64,000 nt of DNA, from positions 2,666,001 to 2,730,000 of the forward strand of contig NZ_JBBOCA010000001.1 in the NCBI RefSeq assembly GCF_038002225.1, in the 5' to 3' direction. The stretch is from Paenibacillus sp. FSL R7-0204 (GTDB lineage: Bacteria; Bacillota; Bacilli; Paenibacillales; Paenibacillaceae). The notes under the pieces are model-generated. The model was not told the DNA's origin and ran no database searches. It saw nothing but the letters and a program-made list of their open reading frames with translations. A program made the translations under genes and the position numbers. Within the stretch, counting starts at the first letter, position 1. Every line of letters starts with the position of its first letter. Positions 18,882-26,697 of this stretch are shown piece after piece.

Positions 18882-19991
18882 ATGGCCGAGCCCCTAAAAG
18901 CAATGTACAACCAAGAATTCCTGCACAGCCTGGGAATGAAAATTAAAACCGCCTACGGTTCGTTCGAGCTGGATCACTTCGTTGCTGAGGCGATGAAGGA
19001 GCCGTGGGAGGAGCTGGAGCTGAAGGCACGGATGCGGCGGATTACAGAGACGCTGGGCAGCTGCCTGCCCCCGGCCTATGAGGAAGCGCTGAAGATATTG
19101 TATGCGATAGATAAGGACTGTGTCGGCTTCCCGTATCTGATCTTCCCGGATTTCGTGGAGGTGTATGGCGGAAGCGGGGAGCACTGGGAGCTGTCGATGG
19201 AGGCGCTGGAGCGGTTCACCCCGGGGTCCTCGGCGGAATTTGCCGTCAGGCCGTTCCTGCTGCGTGATCCGCAAGCGATGATGGACCAGATGCTGATCTG
19301 GGCGGAGCATCCGGGGGAGCATGTGCGGCGTCTCGCCAGCGAGGGAAGCCGTCCCCGTCTGCCCTGGGGCCAGGCGCTGCCGGTGTTCAAGCGCGACCCG
19401 TCTCCGCTATTACCTCTGCTGGAGAAGCTGAAGGCTGACCCGTCACTCTATGTGCGCAAAAGTGTAGCCAACAACCTGAACGATATCGCGAAGGATCACC
19501 CCGATGTCGTTATAGCCACCGCCCGCCGCTGGCTGGGCAGTAATGTGAACACAAACTGGATTGTACGGCATGGCTGCCGCTCACTGATCCGCAAGGCCGA
19601 TCCTGAGATCATGGAGCTGTTCGGATATGCTCCGGAGGAGAGCAGCACCCCGCTGGTCAGCTCGGCTGCCTTGGCGGCTGACCCGGCTGTACTGCGGATC
19701 GGGGAGCACGGTGAGCTGCAATACGCTCTGACGATCCGGGAGGGCGGTCCGGTACGCATCCGTATTGAATACGGGATTAACTTCATCAAGGCCGGCGGCA
19801 AGATCTCGCGCAAGCTGTTTCTGTTATCCGACAAAACCGTGCCCGGAGGCACCAGACTCTCCGGTACCCGGACCCACCGCTGGGCCAACCTGACTACACG
19901 CAAGCACTATCCCGGTGAGCATACGATTGTGCTGCTTGTGAATGGGCGGGCTGTAGCCGACACCTCACTGCAGCTTGAGCCCGAGTTATAA
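18882..19991 (+). CDS. AlkC-like DNA alkylation repair glycosylase with C-terminal Ig-like domain
   Basis: A 369-residue HEAT-repeat protein of the AlkC/AlkD superfamily, which excises methylated bases such as 3-methyladenine. The N-terminal ~265 residues are helical repeats with WEELELKARMRRITETLG, HVRRLASEGSRPRLPWG and LYVRKSVANNLNDIAKDHP. The RLASEG/RPRLPW stretch is characteristic of AlkC. The last ~100 residues (LQYALTIREGG, IRIEYGINFIK, HYPGEHTIVLLVNG) are beta-strand rich and match the Ig-like extension described for one AlkC subfamily. A strong promoter and AGGAGG precede ATG 18882. It is monocistronic. Confidence 0.85.
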   Translation: MAEPLKAMYNQEFLHSLGMKIKTAYGSFELDHFVAEAMKEPWEELELKARMRRITETLGSCLPPAYEEALKILYAIDKDCVGFPYLIFPDFVEVYGGSGEHWELSMEALERFTPGSSAEFAVRPFLLRDPQAMMDQMLIWAEHPGEHVRRLASEGSRPRLPWGQALPVFKRDPSPLLPLLEKLKADPSLYVRKSVANNLNDIAKDHPDVVIATARRWLGSNVNTNWIVRHGCRSLIRKADPEIMELFGYAPEESSTPLVSSAALAADPAVLRIGEHGELQYALTIREGGPVRIRIEYGINFIKAGGKISRKLFLLSDKTVPGGTRLSGTRTHRWANLTTRKHYPGEHTIVLLVNGRAVADTSLQLEPEL

Positions 19992-20023
19992 GGCGGAGAT
20001 CTTACAAGTGTCCATACCCAAAC

Positions 20024-20074
20024 AAAGCGGATGTTCCGGCAGCCAGTTCATGGCTTTCAGGACATCCGCTTCTC
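20024..20074. terminator. Bidirectional terminator between AlkC-like gene and Mn-catalase
   Basis: AAGCGGATGT pairs with ACATCCGCTT across a ~24-base apical part. A-rich bases precede it and a T/C tail follows. Confidence 0.75.
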
Positions 20075-20111
20075 TATGGGTGCTGTTATTCGCTAGGCTT
20101 GGCTCTGGCTG

Positions 20112-21014
20112 CTAGTCATGAATATTCCCGGCCATTTTCAGCCGTTTGGCAATCTCCTTGAACTCCTCTTCAGAGATGCCCGGTGCGAATTCTTCCTTCG
20201 ATTCCGGGGCTTCGGGGATAGGGAAGCCTTTCGGTACACCCTGAATGACCTCCAGCGGAAGCCCGTCCTCGGGGTGAGTGCCCTTCCAGATCTGGTCAAT
20301 GGAGCTGAAATCCTTATCGCTCCACGTGTACAGCTTGGTATGGACGCCTTTTTCCTCATACTTCCTGGCTTCATTGAAAGCTTTGTTGTCCAGGGAAGGA
20401 ATCGGCACGAGCTTGGTCACATTAACGCCTGTGGCAATCTCCAGGGCTTTGGCGTAAGCGACTACGTGAACGCCCCCACGGACAAGCAGGAAGCCGACTA
20501 CCGCCCGGGCAGCAGGGTGGTCGGTCATTTCGTAGACCTTCATTTTATGGGTTCTGGCTCCGCACTCCAGGAAGAAGTTATGCAGCAGATCCTCCACCAA
20601 ATTGCCGCTGTTGAACACATTGGCTCCGGTCCATGGATTGCCCATAGAGTCGAACGGCATGGCTCCCTGTGCGCCCGCCAGGAAGTGATAAGACAGCCGT
20701 GCGTCTTTGACATCCCCCAGCGGCGTGGAATCCGGCTTCTTATAGTCCGTCGAACCTCTCAGACATTTATTCACGGCGTGGGAGACCAATTCAACATGTC
20801 CCAGCTCCTCAGCCGTAATGCTCATCACCAGATCATAGAAGGGTTTCAGCTTTTCTTTGGAACGAAAGTTAAAGGACTGGTACAAATAGTTGTTCAGGGT
20901 GGACATCTCACCGAACTTGCCCCCGAGCAGCTCCTGTACCGCTGCCGCCGCATTAGGATCTGGCTTCTCAACGTCCGGGATTTCAATCATAATCTCATCC
21001 ATACGTGTAAACAT
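20112..21014 (-). CDS. Manganese catalase
   Basis: A ~300-residue ferritin-like di-manganese catalase that removes hydrogen peroxide. Family blocks include VQELLGGKFGEMSTLNNYLYQSF (first Glu ligand, given here as landmarks only), ITAEELGHVELVSHAV (Glu and His ligands), HNFFLECGARTHKM and VGFLLVRGGVHVVAYAKAL (further Glu and His ligands). The C-terminus is acidic. ATG 21014 (MFTRMDE) best matches the family start; in-frame ATGs at 21026 and 21050 are alternatives, since GAGGAG lies 12 bases from 21014 and abuts 21026. Its paralogues in Bacillus (YdbD, YjqC) are stress or spore proteins. Confidence 0.9.
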   Translation of the reverse strand: MFTRMDEIMIEIPDVEKPDPNAAAAVQELLGGKFGEMSTLNNYLYQSFNFRSKEKLKPFYDLVMSITAEELGHVELVSHAVNKCLRGSTDYKKPDSTPLGDVKDARLSYHFLAGAQGAMPFDSMGNPWTGANVFNSGNLVEDLLHNFFLECGARTHKMKVYEMTDHPAARAVVGFLLVRGGVHVVAYAKALEIATGVNVTKLVPIPSLDNKAFNEARKYEEKGVHTKLYTWSDKDFSSIDQIWKGTHPEDGLPLEVIQGVPKGFPIPEAPESKEEFAPGISEEEFKEIAKRLKMAGNIHD

Positions 21015-21088
21015 GGTGGTCTTCATCTCCTCAGCAATAGATGTAAGCATACCTGTCTATTTTGCACCTATTTCTACGTATTCAAACA

Positions 21089-22453
21089 TCACCGCTGAGG
21101 AAGCTGGACATGCAGTTCATGATTGTTCTTCGGCTGCTGCGAGGCCATCTTCAGAACATAGCTTCTCGTTCCGCTTGCCGGGGCATCCTGCCAGAGCCGG
21201 TAGCCTTCTGTAGCGGTCACGGCAGCATTGCCCGTACTGGCAGAGCCTGCGAAGTAGTTCTCGTTCAGCCTTCCGACAACGTCAGCCATTAGCTTCAGCT
21301 CAGCCTCCGTATAACGGGCGTAGGCGGGGTCTTCAGTCAGACGGGAATAACTCCGGGTGGCAGACCGCTTGCGGAAATTGGCTTCACTGTAGGCCCTGAA
21401 GCCCAACAGATTCGGATCGGTATTGCGGGTGGCAGCAGCCCATTGCTCCATCCCTAATCTTGCAGTGCTGTAATCCAGAGTCTGATGGGCGGAGGAATAG
21501 GTTAAGAGTCCATATTGATGGGGGAAAACAGACAAAGCACTGCTGGCGATGTCATAGATGCGCTCCCCGTCATGACTGTATTCACTGATATCCTGAATGT
21601 GTATATGCCCGCTGAGAACCGTCCGCACACCGCTCTTCATTAAGGCATCTGTAACCTTGGCATGGTCCTCAATAGTGAAGCCCTCCTGAATGAATTCACT
21701 GTGATTCAACAGGCTGTGATGCATGACCGTCACGAGCTGCGCGCCTGCGGCAGCGGCCTTCGCACCGCAGGCGGCGATCCATTCCAGGGTCCGGTCACTG
21801 ACCCGGCCCTCCAGCTGGGGATGGCCAAGCGCTTTATTGTCTCCGTACTGTGCAGTATCCAGCATGAGCAGCCATAGCTCCTCTGACGGGGCAGCCAGAT
21901 AGCTGAGCGAATCCTCGTCTCTCAGCAGGGCTTCATCATAACCGAAGCTGCCATAGATTTTGCGGAATGCCTTGGCGCTCACGGAATCTGTGGCGTATTG
22001 GCGCTTATCGCGGAAGCTCCGGGCCCAGGGATTCTGGATATCGTGATTGCCCGGAATCACATAGATCCGGGTTCCGGTGTCTTGCTCAATGCGCTTCAGA
22101 TGTCCGGCCAGCTCCTTATGGCTGGCTTCTTCCCCGTTGTTGCTGAGATCCCCGCTGATAATCACCACATCCGGCCTGCGGATTCCGATATCATAGCCCA
22201 GCGCCTCCAGCATCTCCTTGCTGTAGCCGAGCTGCTTGCCGTCACCGGCAGCCAGAAACTGCTGGAAGGCAGGCCCGAGATCCCTAAGCTCCTGCGCTAA
22301 ATAATGGGTGTCGCTCGTCGTCAGGATACTCAGATCATGACCGGATTGAATCCGGTATTGTTGCGGTTCCGGCTCCGCTGCATCCTGTCCGTTACAGGAG
22401 GAGAGCATCAGGAGCAGAAGGGGAAGGATAGCATACTTACGGATGAATTTCAT
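21089..22453 (-). CDS. Calcineurin-like metallophosphoesterase lipoprotein
   Basis: A 454-residue protein exported as a lipoprotein: a basic start (MKFIRKYA), a hydrophobic core, then lipobox LSSC at about residue 20. Phosphoesterase motifs occur in order: LTTSDTHYL, ISGDLSNNG, VIPGNHD, VMHHSLL and SGHIHIQD. It probably acts outside the membrane on a phosphoester, substrate unknown. ATG 22453 follows AGAGGTG. It lies downstream of the 22547-23101 lipoprotein gene but after a terminator, so it may be read partly by read-through. It ends close to the Mn-catalase start region. Confidence 0.85.
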   Translation of the reverse strand: MKFIRKYAILPLLLLMLSSCNGQDAAEPEPQQYRIQSGHDLSILTTSDTHYLAQELRDLGPAFQQFLAAGDGKQLGYSKEMLEALGYDIGIRRPDVVIISGDLSNNGEEASHKELAGHLKRIEQDTGTRIYVIPGNHDIQNPWARSFRDKRQYATDSVSAKAFRKIYGSFGYDEALLRDEDSLSYLAAPSEELWLLMLDTAQYGDNKALGHPQLEGRVSDRTLEWIAACGAKAAAAGAQLVTVMHHSLLNHSEFIQEGFTIEDHAKVTDALMKSGVRTVLSGHIHIQDISEYSHDGERIYDIASSALSVFPHQYGLLTYSSAHQTLDYSTARLGMEQWAAATRNTDPNLLGFRAYSEANFRKRSATRSYSRLTEDPAYARYTEAELKLMADVVGRLNENYFAGSASTGNAAVTATEGYRLWQDAPASGTRSYVLKMASQQPKNNHELHVQLPQR

Positions 22454-22485
22454 TAGGCCAGCACCTCTTTTCAAGGGTAACAATG

Positions 22486-22533
22486 TAAAAAGAGGGTGTT
22501 CTCCCCGGCCGCTTGCCCGAAGAGGAACACCCC
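22486..22533 (-). terminator. Terminator of the 22547-23101 lipoprotein gene
   Basis: On the minus strand GGGTGTTCC and its partner GAACACCC close a GC-rich hairpin followed by CTCTTTTT. It sits just ahead of the phosphoesterase gene, so it may act as an attenuator between the two. Confidence 0.75.
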
Positions 22534-22546
22534 GCACCCTGCCGCG

Positions 22547-23101
22547 TTATTTTTTCACTTCAGTGACGCCGGTTACCTTACCCTGATCTGCTGCGGAATA
22601 GGTAGCCTGGTACTTGTCATCGGAGAAATAGACATTGCCTTCAATGGTGGCATTCACGACGGAGAAGCCGTCAGCCTCCACATAGACATCACCCACAAAG
22701 GTCCCTCCCTGAATCCGGGCATTCTCACTGCGGATCGTCAATTTCGGAGCGGATAGCTTGAAGGAGTTCGTGATGTTGTGATCGGCATCCTGGGTATAGA
22801 GCGCGATCTTGCGGGCAGGCTCTTCCTTATGGATGAATTGTCCGTCGAGCACAAGCTCCTCAGAGAAGCTCAGGTCCTTCAGCGTAGCTGCAATCCAGGT
22901 GCCGTCTTTGCTGATCGCCTTCTTGAAGGCTTCCCCGTTATCGACTACCGAAGCCGAAGTGACTGCATCCGGTGCAGCGGTAGCCGCCGTATTGCCGGTG
23001 TTCGCTGCTGTGCCGGTATTGCCTGCATTTTTGTTTGCGTTGCCGCATCCGATGAGCAGAGTCAGGGTGAATGCCGCCAGTATTACTGCGATCTTTCTCA
23101 T
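22547..23101 (-). CDS. Secreted lipoprotein with right-handed beta-helix-like repeats
   Basis: A 184-residue lipoprotein: signal MRKIAVILAAFTLTLL, lipobox LIGC, then a low-complexity Asn/Thr/Ala/Gly linker (residues ~20-45). The folded part has repeated short strands (KLTIRSENARIQ, GGTFVGDVYVEADGF, VVNATIEGNVYF) reminiscent of bactofilin-like or polymer-forming beta-helix domains. Function unknown. A perfect AAAGGAGG precedes the ATG. The promoter region holds one of the mirrored 16-bp sites shared with the divergent TetR gene, so it is probably TetR-controlled. Confidence 0.75.
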   Translation of the reverse strand: MRKIAVILAAFTLTLLIGCGNANKNAGNTGTAANTGNTAATAAPDAVTSASVVDNGEAFKKAISKDGTWIAATLKDLSFSEELVLDGQFIHKEEPARKIALYTQDADHNITNSFKLSAPKLTIRSENARIQGGTFVGDVYVEADGFSVVNATIEGNVYFSDDKYQATYSAADQGKVTGVTEVKK

Positions 23102-23153
23102 GTGATAACCTCCTTTAGGTGTGTAATGCTGATGGTATTTTCCTTGAAATTAA

Positions 23154-23226
23154 TATAGAATGATTGGTACGGAATTAATGTGATCCAGTTAACACTGCTA
23201 CAATAATATTTACCGATCGTTCTATA
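23154..23226. promoter_or_regulatory. Mirrored 16-bp operators between lipoprotein and TetR genes
   Basis: TATAGAATGATTGGTA (23154-23169) faces TACCGATCGTTCTATA (23211-23226), the inverse of TATAGAACGATCGGTA. They match at 14 of 16 positions. One lies before each divergent gene, as expected for a TetR that controls itself and its neighbour. Confidence 0.6.
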
Positions 23227-23259
23227 AATGGTAAAATAGACCGCGAAAGGAGCATGATC

Positions 23260-23835
23260 ATGGCGCGAAGCAAAGAGTTTGACATTGATGATGTATTGCT
23301 CAAGGCAATGACGATTTTCTGGCAGCAGGGCTATGAGAAGACCTCCATGCAGGATCTTGTAACCGGTATGGGAATTCACAAGCGAAGCATGTATGACACC
23401 TTTGGAGACAAGCATACCTTATATATAAAAGCGCTGGAGCGCTTTGCTTCCCTCCAAAGCTCCAGGCTGGAGAGCCGGATTGAGGGCATCACCTCTGCCA
23501 AGGCAGCCATCCGCCTCTTATTCGAAGCAACCATCCATAGAAGTGAAACAGAGCCGAAGGGCTGTATGCTGGTGAATACGGCAGTGGAGCTGTCGGGTCA
23601 TGATCCGGAAGCTGCTGGCCGGGCGAATGAGGCTTTTCTGAATACAGAGAGATTAATTGAACGGCTGATCCTGCATGGACAGGAGACCGGAGAACTATCC
23701 TCCCGGCATCCGGCTCCGGCGCTGGCTGCGTATCTGCACAATGCCCTGGTGGGTCTGCGGGTTATGGTCAAGGCAACACAGGATACGGGCAAGCTCCAGA
23801 CCATTGCCGATACTACGCTTGCTGTGCTGGACTAA
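23260..23835 (+). CDS. TetR/AcrR-family transcriptional regulator
   Basis: A 191-residue TetR protein. The N-terminal helix-turn-helix (DIDDVLLKAMTIFWQQGYEKTSM, shown as landmark; MGIHKRSMYDTFGDKHTLY) spans residues ~6-55. The C-terminal ligand domain (CMLVNTAVEL, HNALVGLRVMVKA) resembles the YxaF/LmrA-type TetR branch. ATG 23260 was chosen because AAGGAG is seven bases away, while ATG 23254 is too close. It is divergent from the lipoprotein gene, with mirrored operators between. The effector is unknown. Confidence 0.88.
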   Translation: MARSKEFDIDDVLLKAMTIFWQQGYEKTSMQDLVTGMGIHKRSMYDTFGDKHTLYIKALERFASLQSSRLESRIEGITSAKAAIRLLFEATIHRSETEPKGCMLVNTAVELSGHDPEAAGRANEAFLNTERLIERLILHGQETGELSSRHPAPALAAYLHNALVGLRVMVKATQDTGKLQTIADTTLAVLD

Positions 23836-23989
23836 GCTGCCGTATTAGTATGAACGCGCCTGCCGGTAATTATCCAATATATATTCGGGATCAGCAGGTG
23901 TGCGAGTGTATTCAGGCTTCAATATGAACGCGGTATGCATTACAATATGAATCTGGATTAAGGTTACACGGCAGGAGGGAGCAACAGGA

Positions 23990-24658
23990 ATGGCTAAGCA
24001 GAAATACTACGTAGTATGGGAAGGCAAGAAGCCTGGAGTCTATAATACATGGGCGGAATGCCAGGCGCAGACGGATCATTATACCGGAGCGAAATATAAA
24101 TCCTATGAGAGCAAGGCTGCTGCTGAGACAGCCTTCAAGGCAGGCTGGAAGGGCAACTGGGGAACGGGTGCAGCAGCTTCAGGAATGTCCGGCACAAGCA
24201 AGTCAGGCAAGTCCTGGAGCCGCAGCGCCGGCGTGGAGACGTCTGAGGAGATTGATTATGACAGCATCTCCGTGGATGTAGGCACCCGGGGGAATCCCGG
24301 ACCGGTCGAATACAAAGGCGTGGATACCCAGACCGGGGATGTCATTTTCTCCTGCGGTCCGATCCGTAAAGGGACCAATAACCTCGGAGAGTTCCTGGCG
24401 ATAGTGCATGCACTGGCTCTGCTTAAGAAGGAAGGCAGCAGTAAGACGGTCTACAGTGATTCTGTCAATGCAATGAAATGGGTCAAGCAGAAAAAGGTGG
24501 CGACGACCTTGCCCCGGGATGCCTCTACAGAGGAGATCTGGCAGCTGATTGACCGGGCGGAGAGCTGGCTGAGGACCCACACCTATAACAACAAGGTGCT
24601 GAAATGGCAGACGAAGTCATGGGGCGAAATCAAGGCGGACTATGGCCGCAAGTCTTAG
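23990..24658 (+). CDS. rnhA: Ribonuclease H with N-terminal hybrid-binding domain
   Basis: A 222-residue RNase HI. Residues ~4-50 (KYYVVWEGKKPGVYNTW, YKSYESKAAAETAF) form the viroplasmin-like hybrid-binding domain also found in eukaryotic RNase H1. A Gly/Ser-rich linker follows. The catalytic domain from ~88 has Asp in SVDVGTRGNPGP, Glu in NNLGEFLAI, Asp in VYSDSVNAMKW and a last acidic residue in KADYG. It degrades RNA in RNA-DNA hybrids. A strong terminator follows. Confidence 0.92.
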   Translation: MAKQKYYVVWEGKKPGVYNTWAECQAQTDHYTGAKYKSYESKAAAETAFKAGWKGNWGTGAAASGMSGTSKSGKSWSRSAGVETSEEIDYDSISVDVGTRGNPGPVEYKGVDTQTGDVIFSCGPIRKGTNNLGEFLAIVHALALLKKEGSSKTVYSDSVNAMKWVKQKKVATTLPRDASTEEIWQLIDRAESWLRTHTYNNKVLKWQTKSWGEIKADYGRKS

Positions 24659-24663
24659 TAGAA

Positions 24664-24723
24664 AGAAAGGGCGAAACGGCAAAACCCGGCAGGTTCAAAG
24701 GGGGTTCCGTTCCGCCCTTTTAA
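24664..24723 (+). terminator. Terminator after rnhA
   Basis: AAAGGGCG-A-AACGG pairs with CCGTT-C-CGCCCTTT, ending in TTTT. Confidence 0.8.
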
Positions 24724-24742
24724 ATGAGGGGAGTGTGAACTT

Positions 24743-25300
24743 TTGGACAGTGAAGGTAAACTCACTATTGTGCCGTTAAATCATGAATTAATAGAGGATA
24801 TCAATCTGACAAATGATTATTTTGAGTTGTATGGCAGAGTGGTTCCCAGTTTACAATCCGGAAGATGGTCTTATACAGAAGTTCTTTTTGAGGAAACCGG
24901 AGAAACACGCTTTCCGGATGACAACCTTGACTGGAGCGAGTATATCAACCGAGAGGATAAAGCTTTGTTTTTAGCTTATATGAATAATACCTGCATAGGA
25001 CAAATTAGAATAATTCAGGACTGGAACCGCTTCTGTTATATTGAGAACATTGCTGCTAAAAAAGAATATAGAGGCAGTGGAGCCGGAAAGCTGCTCTTAA
25101 ATACAGCAGAAGAGTGGGCAAAGCAAAGACAGCTTATAGGAATGTCCCTGGAAGCGCAAGATGATAATCTTGGGGCATGCAGATTTTATGTGAAACAAGG
25201 ATTCATATTAGGTGGTGTTGACACACTGAAGCAGTCCTATCATCCTAATATCGAAACCACTTTATACTGGTATAAGTTATTCAAGTATGCCATGGATTAA
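24743..25300 (+). CDS. GNAT acetyltransferase, streptothricin acetyltransferase (Sat) type
   Basis: A 185-residue GNAT protein started by TTG nine bases after GAGGGGAG. The WNRFCYIENIAAKKEYRGSG region (acetyl-CoA loop RGSGAGKLLL, ~110-119), WAKQRQLIGMSLEAQDDN and ACRFYVKQGFILGGVDTL follow the streptothricin acetyltransferases (SatA/Sat4) block by block. Those enzymes acetylate the beta-lysine amine of streptothricin. Base composition is visibly more AT-rich than the rnhA and ung genes on either side, suggesting later acquisition. Other amine substrates are possible. Confidence 0.82.
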   Translation: MDSEGKLTIVPLNHELIEDINLTNDYFELYGRVVPSLQSGRWSYTEVLFEETGETRFPDDNLDWSEYINREDKALFLAYMNNTCIGQIRIIQDWNRFCYIENIAAKKEYRGSGAGKLLLNTAEEWAKQRQLIGMSLEAQDDNLGACRFYVKQGFILGGVDTLKQSYHPNIETTLYWYKLFKYAMD

Positions 25301-25433
25301 GCGCTATTTATCATGTTATAATTCTCATTACGCACTTATAAAGTGAACAAGGCCGCAAATAAATTCCTGTTACTCTGGTTAATAACAGGTTATGAAACAA
25401 TACTAATAGCAGGGGAATTGGGAGGAGAACCGA

Positions 25434-26102
25434 ATGTTTGGCAACGATTGGGATGAAGTGCTTCAGGAAGAGACGCAGAAGCCTTACTTCGAGGAATTGC
25501 GCTATGCCCTGGCACGCGAGTACAAGCAGTATACAGTCTATCCCCCGAAGGACAAGCTGTTCTCGGCGCTGAAGCTGACGCCTTACAGCAAGACCCGGGT
25601 AGTTATTCTTGGACAGGACCCTTATCACGGCGCAGGACAGGCCCACGGCCTTAGCTTCTCGGTAGAGCCGGGTGTAAGGATTCCGCCGTCATTGCGTAAT
25701 ATCTATGCGGAGCTGCACAGTGATCTTGGTGTAGAGGTACCGGGTCACGGATCGCTGCTGCACTGGGCAGAAGAGGGCGTGCTGATGCTTAATGCCGTAC
25801 TGACAGTACGCGAGGGCCAGCCGAATTCGCATAAAGGTCTGGGCTGGGAGACCTTCACGGATGCCATCATGGAGAAGCTGAACGAGCGGACAGAACCGAT
25901 GGTCTTCATCCTGTGGGGCAGCCATGCCCAGCTAAAGGGCGCGGTAATTGACCGCAGCAGACATAAGGTGATTCAGTCCCCGCATCCGAGTCCGTTCTCT
26001 GCACACCGGGGATTTCTGGGCAGCCGCCCGTTCTCTCAGGCCAACCAGTATCTGGAACAGCATGGGCTTCAGGGTATAGACTGGTCTATACCGAGGGTAT
26101 AA
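25434..26102 (+). CDS. ung: Uracil-DNA glycosylase
   Basis: A 222-residue family-1 uracil-DNA glycosylase that starts base-excision repair of uracil. The catalytic water-activating motif GQDPYHGAGQAHGLSFSV is at ~59-76. LLMLN-like VLMLNAVLTVREGQPNSH and the DNA-intercalating SPHPSPFSAHRGFLG (His near 184) are intact. The ATG follows GGGAGGAG. Full normal length. Confidence 0.97.
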   Translation: MFGNDWDEVLQEETQKPYFEELRYALAREYKQYTVYPPKDKLFSALKLTPYSKTRVVILGQDPYHGAGQAHGLSFSVEPGVRIPPSLRNIYAELHSDLGVEVPGHGSLLHWAEEGVLMLNAVLTVREGQPNSHKGLGWETFTDAIMEKLNERTEPMVFILWGSHAQLKGAVIDRSRHKVIQSPHPSPFSAHRGFLGSRPFSQANQYLEQHGLQGIDWSIPRV

Positions 26103-26133
26103 GTAGTTCAGGCACAGGGAAGGGCGTGGAGCC

Positions 26134-26538
26134 ATGAAGCATTGGGTTGGCAGACCGGTCATTATGTACTGCGGCGAGCAGCCATATACGATCATGAAAG
26201 GCGTTCTGCGCAGATGGGATCTTGCAGCTTCGGTGGCCGTCATCGGGCATCAGGAGATTGCCGTCCCTTTCCGCGATATTGTATATATCAAAGCTTTGGC
26301 TCCCAAAGAGAGAGCGTTGCCCCCGGTTCTCCATTCGGTCGGATATATTATGACAGAACGTCTGCAGTTTGATAATGCCGTCTATTTCAAATCAGCGGTT
26401 ACTGTCTGGAAAGGGGACCAGCTGGTTGCATTCAATGCGACGATCATCGCACATACCAAAGGCTCCGTGACGCTGTATGGCGGGCAGAACCTGCCTAAGG
26501 GCAACCACACTTTCGTGGTCCGCTCGCTGCGTGGCTGA
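26134..26538 (+). CDS. Hypothetical protein, 134 aa
   Basis: Begins 31 bases after ung, with a GGAAGGGCG box before ATG 26134, so probably co-transcribed. Alternating strands (RPVIMYCGEQPYTIMKGVL, VIGHQEIAVPFRDIVYI) suggest a small all-beta fold. It has no signal peptide, membrane segment or catalytic motif. A terminator follows. I do not recognise the family. Confidence 0.65.
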   Translation: MKHWVGRPVIMYCGEQPYTIMKGVLRRWDLAASVAVIGHQEIAVPFRDIVYIKALAPKERALPPVLHSVGYIMTERLQFDNAVYFKSAVTVWKGDQLVAFNATIIAHTKGSVTLYGGQNLPKGNHTFVVRSLRG

Positions 26539-26566
26539 AGTCCGGATACATCCAAGCATATACATT

Positions 26567-26606
26567 GAAAAGCCCTCCGGCGCGAAGATGCACCGGAGGG
26601 CTTTTT
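26567..26606 (+). terminator. Terminator of the ung unit
   Basis: AAAAGCCCTCCGG pairs perfectly with CCGGAGGGCTTTT across a 12-base loop, followed by T residues. Confidence 0.9.
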
Positions 26607-26670
26607 ATTAAAAGATAAGAATTTATATGTTTTGGGGCCCCCGCAAAGTACCTGAGTTATCACCTACGCT

Positions 26671-26697
26671 AAAGCCCCACTTTGTGGGGTTGCTTTA
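26671..26697 (-). terminator. Terminator of the AI-2E-family gene
   Basis: CCCCAC-TTT-GTGGGG hairpin. On the minus strand it is followed by CTTTAG and starts directly after the stop codon; the other strand also has a short T-run. Confidence 0.65.
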
